Shown here piece by piece: positions 23,262 to 36,600 of a stretch of 64,000 nt of DNA (position 1 is its first letter; each line of letters starts with the position of its first letter). The DNA lies in the NCBI GenBank assembly GCA_028751875.1, contig CM054154.1, positions 54,959,997 through 55,023,996 on the forward strand, read 5' to 3'. This DNA is from Rapana venosa. Taxonomy: Eukaryota > Mollusca > Gastropoda > Neogastropoda > Muricidae. Below the pieces are notes generated by a model that saw nothing but the letters and a program-made list of their open reading frames with translations, had not been told where the DNA came from and searched no databases. The translations under genes were made by a program, and so were the position numbers.

Positions 23262-25317
23262 TTTAATAAGCCAGCATATGGAAGCCACATCTTTTGAAAT
23301 TCAAAGTAGTTCATTTCTAATTGATATGTGTACTTTTCTATCTTGTATCTATAATTTAGTTCATTCAAGAAAACCTGAACATCTGATTTTGCTTTGTTTA
23401 TTCTATTTCTATATCAAAAATGTTTTCCCAGTAGAATGATCAAGTTATTACTCTGTCTGTTTTGATCTCTTCTGTTGTACCTAAAAGTATGAATTCCTAA
23501 TTAAAAGTGACAATTCTCACATCTGTCCGTCAGAATAGTTTCCAGTTGAAACCAAAAAGATAGTGAGTACTGACACAAGTATAAATAGTGCTTTGTCATG
23601 TCCTTTTTCTCATTGCAAAAACTACATCTATTGCTTTCAGTAATGCTCGCCTTCATCAATATACTATTTGTCACAAACATTCTGTAACATATTTTTGTCT
23701 GAAACCACTTCAATTTGATTTCTATTATTTGGTGTGGGTTGTTTTAGAGCTGCATGCCAGTCAATGGCAGTGCAAAGTGTTTCCTCCCAGAGCACAAAGG
23801 GTTTAATGTCAAGTATTTATATTTCTTCTATAAGTACAGAGTAATAGGCCTTGGAACCCTTTGGAGCACAAGCTATGAGCTGTACAGCTCTTGTAGGTAA
23901 ATCACTAAGATTGTCTTCAAAGGCAATATTTCTCTGTCTTTTGTAACTCTTGACTGACTGAATGCAGCTTAGATATTCTAGAAAATTAATTTTGATTCAA
24001 GCTTTGTGTACAAAAGATATTGACTTAAGAATTCGCCTTCCTCATTTACTAGATGTTTTACTAGGAATTCATCATTGTCTGCTCATTTCTTAAAAAAGAA
24101 AGTGTTGTGGGCAATCTTGAATTTCTCATTGAAGAAGAATGGTTCTACTAACAAATCGCAACCTTCACGTAGTTGCACTTGAGAACAGAATTTTGAGTAA
24201 ATGGTAAAATCGTCTTCCCTAAACTGATTGAATTTACATTTATCAAAACACTTTGGGCCAAATGCATGCAGCAGTTCTATTTATGGGCATACAAACTGTA
24301 ATATTGTTACCCATTTTGGAGACTGAGCACACATTTTCCCAATCCAAGTCAGTTTTAGTGCGTGGGTATTTGAATATCAGGAATGCCTCCTTGTTCAATA
24401 TTATGCAATGAAAACTTCCTCTTTATTTTATCTGGCTTTTTGTCCCAAACAAATTCATAGCACATTTTTTGAAGTTCTTTAACTTGGTTCTGCGGTGTGT
24501 TTGGTAATAACATCCAGAGATATATTAGTTTAGAAAGAATTAACGATTTTAACACTGCTACTCTTCTTAGTGGGGTTATCGTTCTTGGCAACCAGATGAT
24601 AAATAACTGTTTAGTTTCTTGAAACTTGTCACCTATGTTTATCTCAGGTATAGCTGAAAGGTCACTCACAAACCAGAGTCCCAGCATTTCAAACTTGGCA
24701 GGGTTCCATTCCATCCTCAAATTAATGATTAAGGTATTTCTTTTTTACTTTTACTTGCTTCCCAACCATACATTAAAAGTTTTATCATAGTTTACTTTTA
24801 GCCCTGATATCTGTTCAAATTGTTTTAATGTTTCAAAGAGTTGTTCATATGATTGTTGATCTCCTTTCAGAGTAAAAGATGTACCATCAGAAAACTGGCT
24901 AATTTTAAATTCTGTATCTAATATTTCAATTTCTTTCTTGCTAACATTTTCTCTTATTTTGCATGCAAATACTTCTGCAGATAGTACAAACAAGTTAGGA
25001 GAAATGGGGTCCCCTTGTCTACAGCCTCTCTCTACTTTGATACCCCCAGAAAGTTTTCCATTCACTAAGACAAATGCTTTTACATTCTTGTAAAATGCAG
25101 ATGTCCATTTGCATACTGTTTCTCCAAAACCAACAGTTTTCAGAACTTTGTGCATATAGGACCAGTTCAGTGAATCAAATGCTTTCTCAAAATCTATTGA
25201 TACAAGCAAACCAAGACAATTCTTATCTTCTAAGTACTTCATTATATCATAAAAAGTTCTAATGTTATCTTGTATGTATCTGCCTTGTATAAACCTTGTC
25301 TGGTCTTAATAATAATA
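23262..25317 (-). pseudogene. L1-like RT and C-terminal domain
   Basis: Reading down from 25,300: QTRFIQGRYIQDNIRTFYDI; motif A VSIDFEKAFDSLNWSYM; motif B ERGCRQGDPISPNLFVL; catalytic box ISQFSDGTSF (FADDT altered to FSDGT); GLKVNYDKTFNVWLGS. Then, from 24,720: MEWNPAKFEMLGLWFVSDLS, TPLRRVAVLKSLILSKL, CYEFVWDKKPDKIKRK and EQGGIPDIQ. The Cys/His end is CSFCNEKKDMTKHYLYLC (about 23,600), followed by FLNELNYRYKIEKYTYQLEM and a stop near 23,262. The order is that of L1/Tx1 ORF2. The mutated catalytic site and several frameshifts make it inactive. Confidence 0.85.
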
Positions 25318-25631
25318 ATAATAAATGGAACTTATATAGCGCTATATCTTGCAAAGACAAATCAAAGCACATGCGTTCAACCTAATCTTACACCCATGCA
25401 ACCAATGAAAAACAATCAATAGTTTAAACAAACAGATATTACAAACATGGTAGCAGCAGATCAAATTCTAGGAAATAAAATTCTGGTCAAATGTTTTTCA
25501 AAAGCACACGTGAGGGAACGTGAAGGAGTGTACAGGTGAAGACATCCACAGAGGTAGGAGGGCGCAGTTTTGTGTAGGCATTTGTAACAGCATGTACTGA
25601 TTTTATAATTTACTCTCTGTGGCAATTGCAG

Positions 25632-26301
<670 letters not shown>

Positions 26302-26520
26302 GCAATGGCAGCCAGCGGAGATATCGAAAGAGAGGGGTAATGTGCTCAGATTTTCTCTTTCTGAGAACTAGTCCAGCTTCAGAGTTTTGTATATGTTTAA
26401 AGGAGTGAATAGATGATGCTGGAAGACCAGTCAAAAGAGAATTGCAATAGTTCAGACGTGAAAGAATGGGAGAAGTGACAAGTTTGGATGTTGCATCAGT
26501 GGACAGGTACTTTCGAATTG

Positions 26521-27413
26521 ATTTAAGTGATTTAATGATGGGAATTGATAAGTGCGCAGCTTGAACAATAGAATTTGTAAAAGTGGAATAAAATTGGTCA
26601 ATATTATCAGAATCTAAGCTGTTTGTATTGTAGGCAGCAAGGATACTTTTAAACTTTTCCCAATTGGCCTCTTTATATTTAAATTTTGGAATTATGTCTT
26701 CTTCAGTGTCACAGAGGATTGGCATTTCATTTAATGTTATTACAATAGGTAGATGATCACTTCCCAATGTATCTTCATTTGTTACCATGTACATTTTAAG
26801 CAAGAGCAGAAGATATCAAAGACAAATCTAATGCTGATGCTCTGTGAGTACAAATGTCAGGTATTCTCACTGCCATCATTTAGTAGGCACAGGCAAGAGT
26901 CTGTTATGTTTTCTAAAAAATGATTGCAGGAATCGGATATATACTTCCTTTATCCCAAAAAGGCGTGTGGGCATTAAAATCTCCTCCTACCAGCCACTTC
27001 TGATTATCTTGTAGTGAATGCAACCATTCTGTATTAGAGTCATTAGCTCCCTTTGGTAAATAAACCAATACAATATTCATGACTAAATCATTTGTAAACT
27101 TTACACGTGCTGCACATGAATATGAATCTGGAATGTTATTAGGCATTGGTGAACAACATACATTATAATCTACTCCTTCTTGTATATATATTGCTGTATT
27201 GATTTTACCAACAGCATCTACATGTTCAGGAACAGGTGGATAGCAGTAATCCTGCAGTTTAGGTAGTTTACATTTCTTTACATTCAGGGACTGTAACATA
27301 AGAACTTGATACCTGTTATTTGAAAGATGTTGAACTAGACATTGCAGATTAATGGAAGTTGATCTAGTATTCCACTGCATGATCTTAAGCATTTGTGAAT
27401 TTGTCAGAGGCAT
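26521..27413 (-). pseudogene. LINE-R EN domain (inverted segment)
   Basis: The start is MPLTNSQMLKIMQWNTRSTS at 27,413. It continues with YQVLMLQSLNVKKCKLPKLQ, INTAIYIQEG, IVLVYLPKGANDSNTEW and the catalytic box WLVGGDFNAHTPFWD. After a frame change near 26,910-26,800 it reads LGSDHLPIVITLNEMPI (SDH box) and FKYKEANWEKFKSIL. WN, GDFNAH and SDH are the EEP signature of I/Jockey-group LINEs. The expected catalytic E of the Q-E-T box reads LQS. An ATG in front of the WN motif supports the start. Confidence 0.8.
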
Positions 27414-27554
27414 TATACAGTTTTAAACAAAAATGCCAATGCAACCTATAAATAGAGTAAAATATGAATGAACTGGTGTTGAATTAAAAGAGTGCAAGTA
27501 AACTAATAGTACAAGGTAAATTATTTCAATTAAATCACAACACAAAATTCAGGG

Positions 27555-29520
27555 AACGTTTGGTGGACACCTGCTTGCGAAGAAGCAGTGACTAACAAGC
27601 ATTTAATGTTCAAAATATATCTAAAAAACAATACATCAGAAAACCATGAAAAACAGAAACAGGCAAAAATTATTGCAACATGGTCATAGCTCAGGCAAAG
27701 TGACAATAATGGTCATCATTTTGTTCCAGTGACATATCAAGTCATACAGATCTTTAAAAAGTGTGGAAAAAATTTCATGAAATGAGAAAAGGTGTGACTT
27801 AACCAACTTGTCCGATTAAGCTAAAAAGCAAAGAATTTCCATCCAATGCAGAAAAGGCTGAGGCTTTTGCAGATATATTCTCAGAATCCATGTGTATTGA
27901 AGGTCTCTCACTTAATAGCAGTAAGTACAGAAAATCTGAAGAGAACAAAAAAGAATATGAAGACCCACTTTCTAATAACACTGAATATATTAATGCCCCA
28001 ATAACAATCAATGAAGTAAAAGATGTATTACATTCTCTTCCTAATAAGAAAACTTCTGTTGGATTAGATGCTATATCCAATAATATGCTTAAGCAGTTAC
28101 CAGAAAAATTCATTTTTCTATTACATAAACTTTTCCAAAAGTGTTGGATTGAAAGTGTAATGCCAGTAAACTGGAAGCAGTCTATCGTTGTTCCTATTCA
28201 TAAGCAAGGAAAGCCCCAAAATGACAAAACTAGTTAACGACCCATAGCACTGACTTCTAACACAGGTGAAGCTAATGGATCGAATCATTCTAAGAAGGAT
28301 TGTATATTATTGTCAGAAAAATAAGGTAGTTCCAATCAATCGAGCAGGTTTTCAAAAAGGCAGATCTGCAATTGATAATCTAGTTAAACTAACAACACAA
28401 GTCAAACAGTTTGCAAGAAGAAAAAATTTACTTGCAACATTTTTTTGTCAGAAAAGCCTACGACGAAGTCTGGCATGCTAAATTACTGCATAAATTGAAG
28501 ACCGTTGGATTATCTGGGCATGTTTATTATTATATCAAAAGCTTTTTATGTAACAGAAGTATACAAGTGAGAGTAGGGAATACATATTCACATTCTAGGT
28601 CACTCCATATGGGTTTACCACAGGGTTCTGTTATAGCCCCTTTTATGCTTAATATACTGTTATATGATCTACCCACAAGAATGTCCAAAGATATCCTAGT
28701 ACAATATGCTGATGATATATGTATGTGGATGAATGTTACTATAGAGCGCAGTACAACAAAGAGGAAGTTTCATTATACCAGAAAGATCTATCAAAAAGAG
28801 TTAGAAAATTTATATAAATATATTTTTGAAAATGGTCTTACATTTTCCACAGAAAAAACGCACATTATGCTTTTTAACAATGGCAATGATCCAGATCCAC
28901 TACCACAGTTTAGGATTGGATGGGAGCTAATTCAGTACACAAATACTGTCAAATTTTTAGGCATCTTATTTACATCAAAATTGAATTGGAATGCTCATAT
29001 TGGATACATTTTAACAAAAGCAAGAAAATGTATTAATTTTCTTGAAAATGGTTACCATACAGTCTTGAGGACAAGATAAGGTCACTCTGAAATGCTTAGC
29101 TACGTCACTTGTACCATCCAAGCTGTCTTATGGACAAGAAGTCTTTTTTAGTGCTCCTAATTATTAACTGAAAAAACTCCAAAGTGTAGACTGTAAAGCA
29201 TATAAACTTGCACTTGGTGTACCATTCCACACCTCCACCATAGGAACTTATAACGAAATTGGGGAACTTCCCCTAGCTGCAACCGACAACTTTCATTTGC
29301 CAAATATGTTTTATGCAGCACAACAAATGAAAACTATGTATCAGACCTTTTTCAAAAGTCTGAACTTAATCATTATGAATTACAAATGCAGCAAGAAGCT
29401 TTGCAATGCCCTTCGTGGGAAATAAATAAAGCACATTTTGATATAGAATGTACTAGTGAAAAAAAGAACAAAAACCAAAACATCATGGTTGCAGATATCC
29501 AATCAAACATAATGAAAATA
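27555..29520 (+). pseudogene. LINE-R reverse transcriptase (sense segment)
   Basis: The frame opens with VWWTPACEEAVTNKH (linker), then NAEKAEAFADIFSESMCIE and INEVKDVLHSLPNKKTSVGL. It continues with PVNWKQSIVVPIHKQGKP and, after a stop, RPIALTSN. Next come NRAGFQKGRSAIDNLVKLT, motif A (as QKAYDEVWHAKLLHKLK after a shift at 28,440), motif B SLHMGLPQGSVIAPFMLNIL, catalytic VQYADDICMWMN, STEKTHIMLFNNG and KFLGILFTSKLNWNAHI. YADD is intact. At least four frameshifts or stops are present. Confidence 0.85.
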
Positions 29521-29529
29521 AGTATACTG

Positions 29530-30240
29530 ACAACTTAAAAGTATATACATATGGGTCAGTTTTAGAAAATAATAAAGCTGGTTCAGCATTCGTCATACCA
29601 GCTCTAAAAACAGAGAAATCATACTATCTTGGTAAACATCATTCAATATTTACAGCTGAACTTGTTGCAATTCTTATGGCTCTAACTATTTTCTTGATTT
29701 TGTATTTCCCATCATTCCTATGTTACTTTGTGTAGACTCTAAGTCAGTACTATATGCTATCAAATCCCCAAATTCCAAGAAAGTATCCAGAATCATTTTT
29801 GAAATTAAATATGTCATACACCTTTTAAGTTTAAGAGGTATTCCTGTTTCCTTTTGTTGGGTACCTTCGCATGTTGGAGTTTTTTCAAATGAGTGGGCTG
29901 ACAGAGCTGCAAAAAGGGGGGTAAGACATCACTTGGAATCAATAGAACTGCATGTTCCATTATCTCTACAGGAGAGATACCGTTTATTAGAACAAACGTC
30001 GTGGAGTAAGTGGAGAGAATCTGATCAATTCAAGGAACGATCTTTAAAGAGTTGCCTGACTAATGGCATTATTTCATGTTACAGGACTCCTTCTCAAACA
30101 CATTTAAGTATCGCAACCACGAGAAGAGTTAATACACTATATTTTAGAATAAAATTAAATGCATTTATAACAAAATTTTGTAAAAAATGTCAGGTGCCTC
30201 TGTGGGGAACATATTTCCAACACTCACATCATATTTAAGT
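29530..30240 (+). pseudogene. LINE-R RNase H domain and C-terminus
   Basis: The reading is KVYTYGSVLENNKAGSAFVI, FTAELVAILMAL, then in a shifted frame LLCVDSKSVLYAIKSPNSKK and FCWVPSHVGVFSNEWADRAA. The first catalytic aspartate (YTDGS in the copy at 9.2 kb) is changed to Y (YTYGS). The E of AEL and the D of VDS remain. RNase H removes the RNA strand after cDNA synthesis and is a hallmark of I-group LINEs. A Cys-rich C-terminus follows with frame breaks. Confidence 0.8.
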
Positions 30241-30649
30241 GTCCAATTGTAAAACCTTTTTACCCACATTTTGTGAGCAATCTGTATAAACTGCATTTAG
30301 AAATCCAAAATTAGCCTTTGCCATTGTTAAATGTCTATTGCACAGCCCAGTAGAGTATTTGCTGTGGTTACTTTATAGTTGTTTCATGTTAACAATTTGT
30401 TGAATTTAAATTTTTACTCATGTTTAAGATTCCCCCCTCCCGTTTTAATTGCACGAAAATACCAACACACTTGTTATCTAATCAGTCTTTTCTCTGTCCA
30501 TTCCCTTTTAGTTCTCTGTTTTAACTTCCACTACATTTTCCACATCCTTTGTCTAATATCACTGAGAGTGAACAGAGGTTAAATTGAAGACAAGAACAAC
30601 TTTCAAATTGCACTAATAAGCCGTAATTGATAGTAGCATGACTGACAGG

Positions 30650-33600
30650 TCTGGGTGAGGATTTTTTGCATAGATAGTGTGTTGTTGATAAGAACACCTA
30701 GATACTTCACCGCAGTCGATAAAGGGACTGATGTATTGCCGAGTTCTATTAAAGCTGTTGTAATGGAAGAGAGTTTTTTTTTGTCCAACAAGCATAAATT
30801 GGGTTTTAAATCTGCTTTTAAAACCTGAAATTTTGATCGTGTCACCCCTTTTTTAAATATCTTCAAAGCAGAAGGAAATTTTTAAATTAAACATTTGTTT
30901 GAATCTGATCACCCTGCGTAAAAATAAATTTTTTGATTTATTAGGGTTTTATTAAAATTTTGAAAGGGGGGCAGTGTAAAGAGTGAAGAAAAACGGGGCC
31001 CTAGAATTTAATCCCTGGGGGCCCTCCACATTCCAGTTTGGCGGGGTTTTGTTTGAATTTTGTTTACTGCAACGGGTCTGGAATGGGTCGAAAGGGTATA
31101 AATTTAAAACCCAATTTAGGGCTGTGCCATAAGTCGAACGTTTTTTAAGACGGGAAAAGAAGAATTGAGAGTCTATATATCGAAGGCTCCCGATAAGTCA
31201 GTGAGTGAAAAAGGGAGATTTTTCCCCGATCAGAAGAGAGTAGAAGCGTTTTTTAAAGTTGAAACTAGGGTTTTTTTAGTGCTGGGGGTTTACCGATGGG
31301 CAGACGGGAAACCCAATAAAAGAAGTTTGTTGGAGAAAAGGGTGGTTTGATTGTTTGAGAACTTCATTTTTTTAGAAAAAAAAGGGAAGTTTAAGGAAAC
31401 CTTCTATAATTCTTCAGAATGTTGGCTGGTCAAGCCTTTGAGAAGGGGTGGGGACTACACATTTTGATAGCTGATGGAACTTTTCCTAAACAAGAGATGA
31501 TTTACTTTTTTCCTTTATAGGGATATAAGTTGTTGTAGGCACTTTGAAAAAGCAGGTAGGGGATCAAGACACATGATTTTATAGTCCATTTCTTTCAGAA
31601 TTGTCTGTTTTTCTTCCTCATTTTGTCCGATAAAAGGGAAAAGGAGGGGAGTGTCAGAGTTTGGGGATCGGGAAGTACGGGCGGAAAGAGTCGGATTCAG
31701 GTTTTGCGCGAATGTTAGGGGACTTTTTCAAAAAAATAAGCAAAAATATAAAAAGGAATTTAAGAGTGGTTTGGGATAAAAAGGCAAAAGGTTTGGCCTT
31801 CACAGACCCAATTTAGAGTAGATTGGGGGGAAAAAGAAAAGATTTCTTTTAAACGGGGCTCAAAAATTTGAGACGTAAATATTTAGGTTTTTTTCTGAAA
31901 AAATTTAAAGATTTGACATTATTTTGTTTTCGAAAAGCTTTTTAATTAAATTTTCCCTTTTTTGTTTTTTTTTTCCCGGCCACTACCGCTCTATTTTCCC
32001 TACTATTGCCTCTGCACCAGGATGCCCTTGGGTTACCCAGGGTGCACAAAACCCTATCAGGAAGGAAAAACGGTCAGGGGGAGGGGCATGCTCAAAAGCT
32101 TTGCTGAGAAAAACCCCATTGTAGTGTTTAGAGGGGTTTATTGTTGTCAGAGGTTGTGAAAAGGCCCTTTTCAGAAACTTGTGAAAGAAACGTTTTGAAT
32201 ATCATGGCCTTGAGTTGTGAAATTGACAAAAATTTTTTTTTTCTGATGGGCTTTGCAATGTTTAGAAAAAAAGAAAAAACAAGGGGAATGAAAAAGAAAG
32301 ATTATCAGTGATGATACAGATTTTACAGATGGGGGGAAATTTTTGGGAAATTTCCGTCAAAAATTTTGTCCTGATCTGTGGGTTGCAATTTTTTACCACG
32401 GGAAAAAGGGGAGTGTTTGACAAAGAAAAGAAAGACGTTTGAAAATCCAAAAAACCCCCTTGGTTATAAAATTTGGGAAAATTTTAAAGTCACCAAAATA
32501 AAAGTTTTTTCTGGGAGAGGGGTTGTATGATCCAGGAGTGACTAAAAATCTTGACTGAAAAAAGGGAAAAATTTCAGATTTTTCCCAACGGTTTGGGAAA
32601 GGTGGACGATAAAGACAGCAAAAGTAAAAGGGGCCAGGTGTTTAAAATTTGAGTTCACAACTTCGAAAATTTAGGGAGAAAAAAAGGATGACAAAAGAAA
32701 GACCCTTCGAGTGATCTTTATAAATTTTTGGCAATCCACTCCAGGGGAAAGGGCCCGGGAAAAGAGAAAGGGGTTTTTAAAACCCAAATTTGGTTGTCAT
32801 TGTTTTTTTTTTGGGTTTAATGCCATGTGGTTTTAACCATTTTTCCTTGTAAAAAATTTTTAAGATCAATTTTCCCGGGTTCGGGAGAGGGAAATCAAAA
32901 TGAGATCAGTTTTAACTTTCCCGGGGCAAAAATTTGCCTTTGAACAACACAGTGAAGGATGTTAGAAGAACCCACAGAGGTTGATATAAGTTTTGTAAAT
33001 TTAAGAAAACCTGTCAAGGAAGGGGATGAAGAGAGGGTTTAAGATTTTGGGAAGAGTGGAAGAGCAACAAAATTTTGGTTTGAAGTCGGGTGTAAAAGCT
33101 GGTGAAAGAACTGGCACGTTCGGGGATTTACAGTTTAAATACACACCAGGGATACACATTTTCAGAACTTTTTTATAAAAGTAAAAAAACAACATGAAAA
33201 AAGCAGGTGGATCGAGGGAAACAAAGGGAAGTTGCCCTTGGGTTTTTGTGGTAGCATTAGTAATGTCAAAATGAGGAGAGAGACGGATGGGGGGCCACGG
33301 GTTTTGAGGTCGGGCCGTAAACGGGTTCCTCTCTAGTTTTGGGCAGTGGTTAATTCCAAATTTAAAAATTTTTTGGTTTAAGTGGTATGGTTTTTTTGGT
33401 AAATCCCTGTTAGAGCAATGCCTGTCATTTTTCAGCAGTCAAAACCGGGAAAGGGAGAAAATTACGTTTTGTGGGGGAGCCCCTGATTTTCGTGTTTAAA
33501 CGAAATTTTTTCACGGGGCAGGCATTTTTTAACAGAAAAAAAGGGTCACAAGGACCACAATTTCATTTGAACAAAAATAAAAAATCAATTTAAATCTTCA

Positions 33601-36600
33601 AAAAAATTTATCAGAAAATGAAAATTATAAATTAAAGTAATTAAAAATGTAAAGGGATATTAAGGAAAACTTTTCTAAACCATTAAATCCCTCGGGGATC
33701 ACAAACACTTAATATAAAATTTGTTTTGCGGAGGGAGAAAAAAGCAAAAAAACAACACTCAAACACAGAGAGAAAACACCCGCTCCCATCCGGAGCAAAT
33801 CCAATCCTCTTTTCTTCATTTATTTTTTTGTGAAATACAGTTTTAATTCTTTTTGAAAACACATGCTGACCCTTTTCGTAAGGTAGGCCTTTTGGTGGGG
33901 TTTTGGCCAGATGACAGAATTAACAAATCCGCATACCAGGGGGAATTGGATGTAAAAAGCACATAATGCTTTTTCCCCTTAAATCCTCGTTTTATAAAAA
34001 AAAAAATTTTAATAAATAAATAAAAAAAAAAATTTAAAACCCTTTTAAAAATTTTATAAACTGTATTTAAAAGTTTTATCAGCCTCCATTTCTTGAAACC
34101 CTTTTTGGTTTAACCTTGTTTTGGCAAGCAGATGGCCCCCCCTTCTTTCGGGTTTTTATGGATTTTTTTTAAACCCCTTTAAAAGGCTCTTCTTTTAAGG
34201 AACTAGGACAAAATTTGGGGGCCTTTTTTGTCCCCAAAAAAAGGGTTAAAAAGTTAGTTTTGTTTCCATCTTTCCGGGGGCTTTAGGGTTTTTTTTTTTT
34301 TTTTTAAAGTTTTTGATGCTTCCCCTAACGTTATTTTTTCCTTCTAAATTATCATTTTTCTTGTTGTTTTAATTTTGGCAGGCTGTGCCATAGTCTTCTA
34401 TTTTTTATCTCCTCTGCATCTTTTTTTTTGCCTACAGTGTTTGGGAAAAAAAAATTTTGGTCTTTTCTAGTATGTCTTCAGTCTCTAAGTTTTTTAAACC
34501 ACCTTTCGTCTCCCCGTTCCACCATTTTTTTGCTAAATAAAATGTTTTGCCCTCTAATGAACAGTAATACTTGTTTTTTTTTTTCCCCTTATGAGCCCCA
34601 CCTAGCATTTTTCGATAAATATTCCATCCATCATCTTTTTTCTTTTTTTCACACCTTCCCTTTCTATCTTTAAAAATTTAAAAATGCCATCTTTCATTTT
34701 AGTTGTAGTGTTTTCTAATCAAAAATTTTTCTTTCTCAAATCTTTTTCTTCATTCTTATTCATTCTTTTCTTTTTACCTATGCCAAGAAACTTTTGGGCG
34801 CTCTTTTTCCCTTCAGAAAAAACATCCAAGAACAGCTGATCAAAAATTTTGTAAATTGTGTTTCTTTCATTGGAATGCTATTGATAATCTCTCTATTGAA
34901 AGGCAATACAGAATACGGGCCTTTTTGGGATTTTCCGTTTTTGGTAGGGGAATTTTTTCAAACATAAGTTTTCTTTGAGAAGGGAAGAATCAAGTTTCCA
35001 CAAATTTTTTGTATCTTTTTGGGGGTTTAAAATTCTAAAAAAATTACTTACGGGCAAACGGGTCATTTCTGACCATAATGGAATCTGCTTCTTTAAACGA
35101 AAGTCACTATTGCATCGACACCAGGAAAAAAATCTTCTTCTTTGCTGGAAAAGACTTGATTTTCTCCAATAAATTACCTACCTCTGTTTAAAATTTTCAA
35201 AACCAAATATCTGCCTTTTTCAAATTTTTTTTTAAAAAAATTTGTTTAAATTAATTTTGTTTTTTACAAATACATAAATGCATGGCAAGCTTTAAATCAA
35301 ACCCAAAAAACTTTAAACTAGAAATAGCGCATGTTTAAAATGAATGAACTTCAAATTTTTACATAACAAAAGAAAGCGGGTATCCGCTTCCTGCCCCCCC
35401 AATACTAAATTTGGGGAAAAATGTTATATTACAGGCTTTTTGTGCACGTTTTTTTTTAAAAACCCTTTTTTAAACTGCCCCAAAAATCTCTAATATTTTT
35501 ACAATCCCATAAAAAGTGTTTTTTTTTCGAGTCTCGGGTCTCATTACCAAATAAAAAAGTTTTGTTTCAAAAAAACCATCGCATTCAACACCACAATTGT
35601 ACAATGTTTGGGTGAATTATTCTCATCTGAAACCCATTTTTTTTTAAACATTTTTAATTTTAATGTTTTTTTTTACAAAAAAAACTTTTAAATGGACATT
35701 TTCATTAGTTTTTCTTCCCTTTGCGCAACATTTTTGGGAATTTTTTTGCCCTGTTTCCAAAAATTTTCCTAATATTTTTTTTTGTCCCCTTATTAACACT
35801 ATCAAGGGTCGCCCAGAATTTTCTGTGTTCAGTCTCCATGATAACACTGGGGAATCCTTTTTGAGCCCCGGTAAACTGGATAAGAATTTTTCATGCATGG
35901 CTTTTTTTTAAGTATCCCTCCTACCCCACACCCTTTTCCGACTTCAAAGGTTTTTCTGTATCTTTTTCCCAAATGAAAATTACATGTTTTTATGCTAAAG
36001 GATTGTTGGGGTTTAAGAAAAAATTTATGGGAAAAAAAACAACACAGCTCAACAAGTATTCAAAGCATAATATCTTTTTATGTGGGTTCTCAACACTTTC
36101 CCGACTTTTAAAAACTAAAAACTTTTTTGGGGCCTGGGTCATTTTTTGTGTTTTTTTTTTTTTTTTGAACATTTTAATGTTTTAAATTCGGGCTTGAAAA
36201 ATTTTATTAAAACTATTCCCCCAAAGGGCTGGTCAGAACAAGCTGAAATTTAAAAAAAACCCCCCAAACCCAACCCCCCAATTTTTTTAAAAACTGATTT
36301 GTTGGTTTTTTTTAAAAGGGAAATTTTTTTAAGTATTTCTTTAAGATCGATCAAACACGCTTTTTACAAAATATTTCGAAAAAAGGAAACATTAAAATTT
36401 TTAATATGTATTTATTATTCTGGCTGACCGGGAAATTTTGAAAAAAAAAATTCAATTTTAACTCTTTTCCCCCTGTCCCCGCCTTTCTTTTTTCTGTCTG
36501 GCCCGGGCTCTCTCTCTTTCTCTCCCCTCTCCCTCCCCTTCATCTCCTCTCTCTCTCTCTCTCTCCCCCTTTTCCCTCTCACCTCCCTTTTCTCCTCTCT

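Larger units (their letters stand above)
26521..30600. mobile_element. LINE-R copy 1: RNase H LINE with 5' inversion (twin priming)
   Basis: The element is bounded by TTTCGAATTG (26,511-26,520) and TTTCAAATTG (30,601-30,610), a 10-bp target duplication inside L2. The left part (26,521 to about 27,545) is minus and encodes the EN domain. The right part (about 27,545-30,600) is plus and encodes the EN-RT linker, RT, RNase H and 3' UTR, with a terminal GTCTAATATCACTGAGAGTG stem-loop and GAAGACAAGAACAAC end. The protein breakpoints nearly abut: EN ends SIPIIKSLK and the linker starts NSGNVWWTPACEEAV. This is the structure left by twin priming. Confidence 0.85.
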
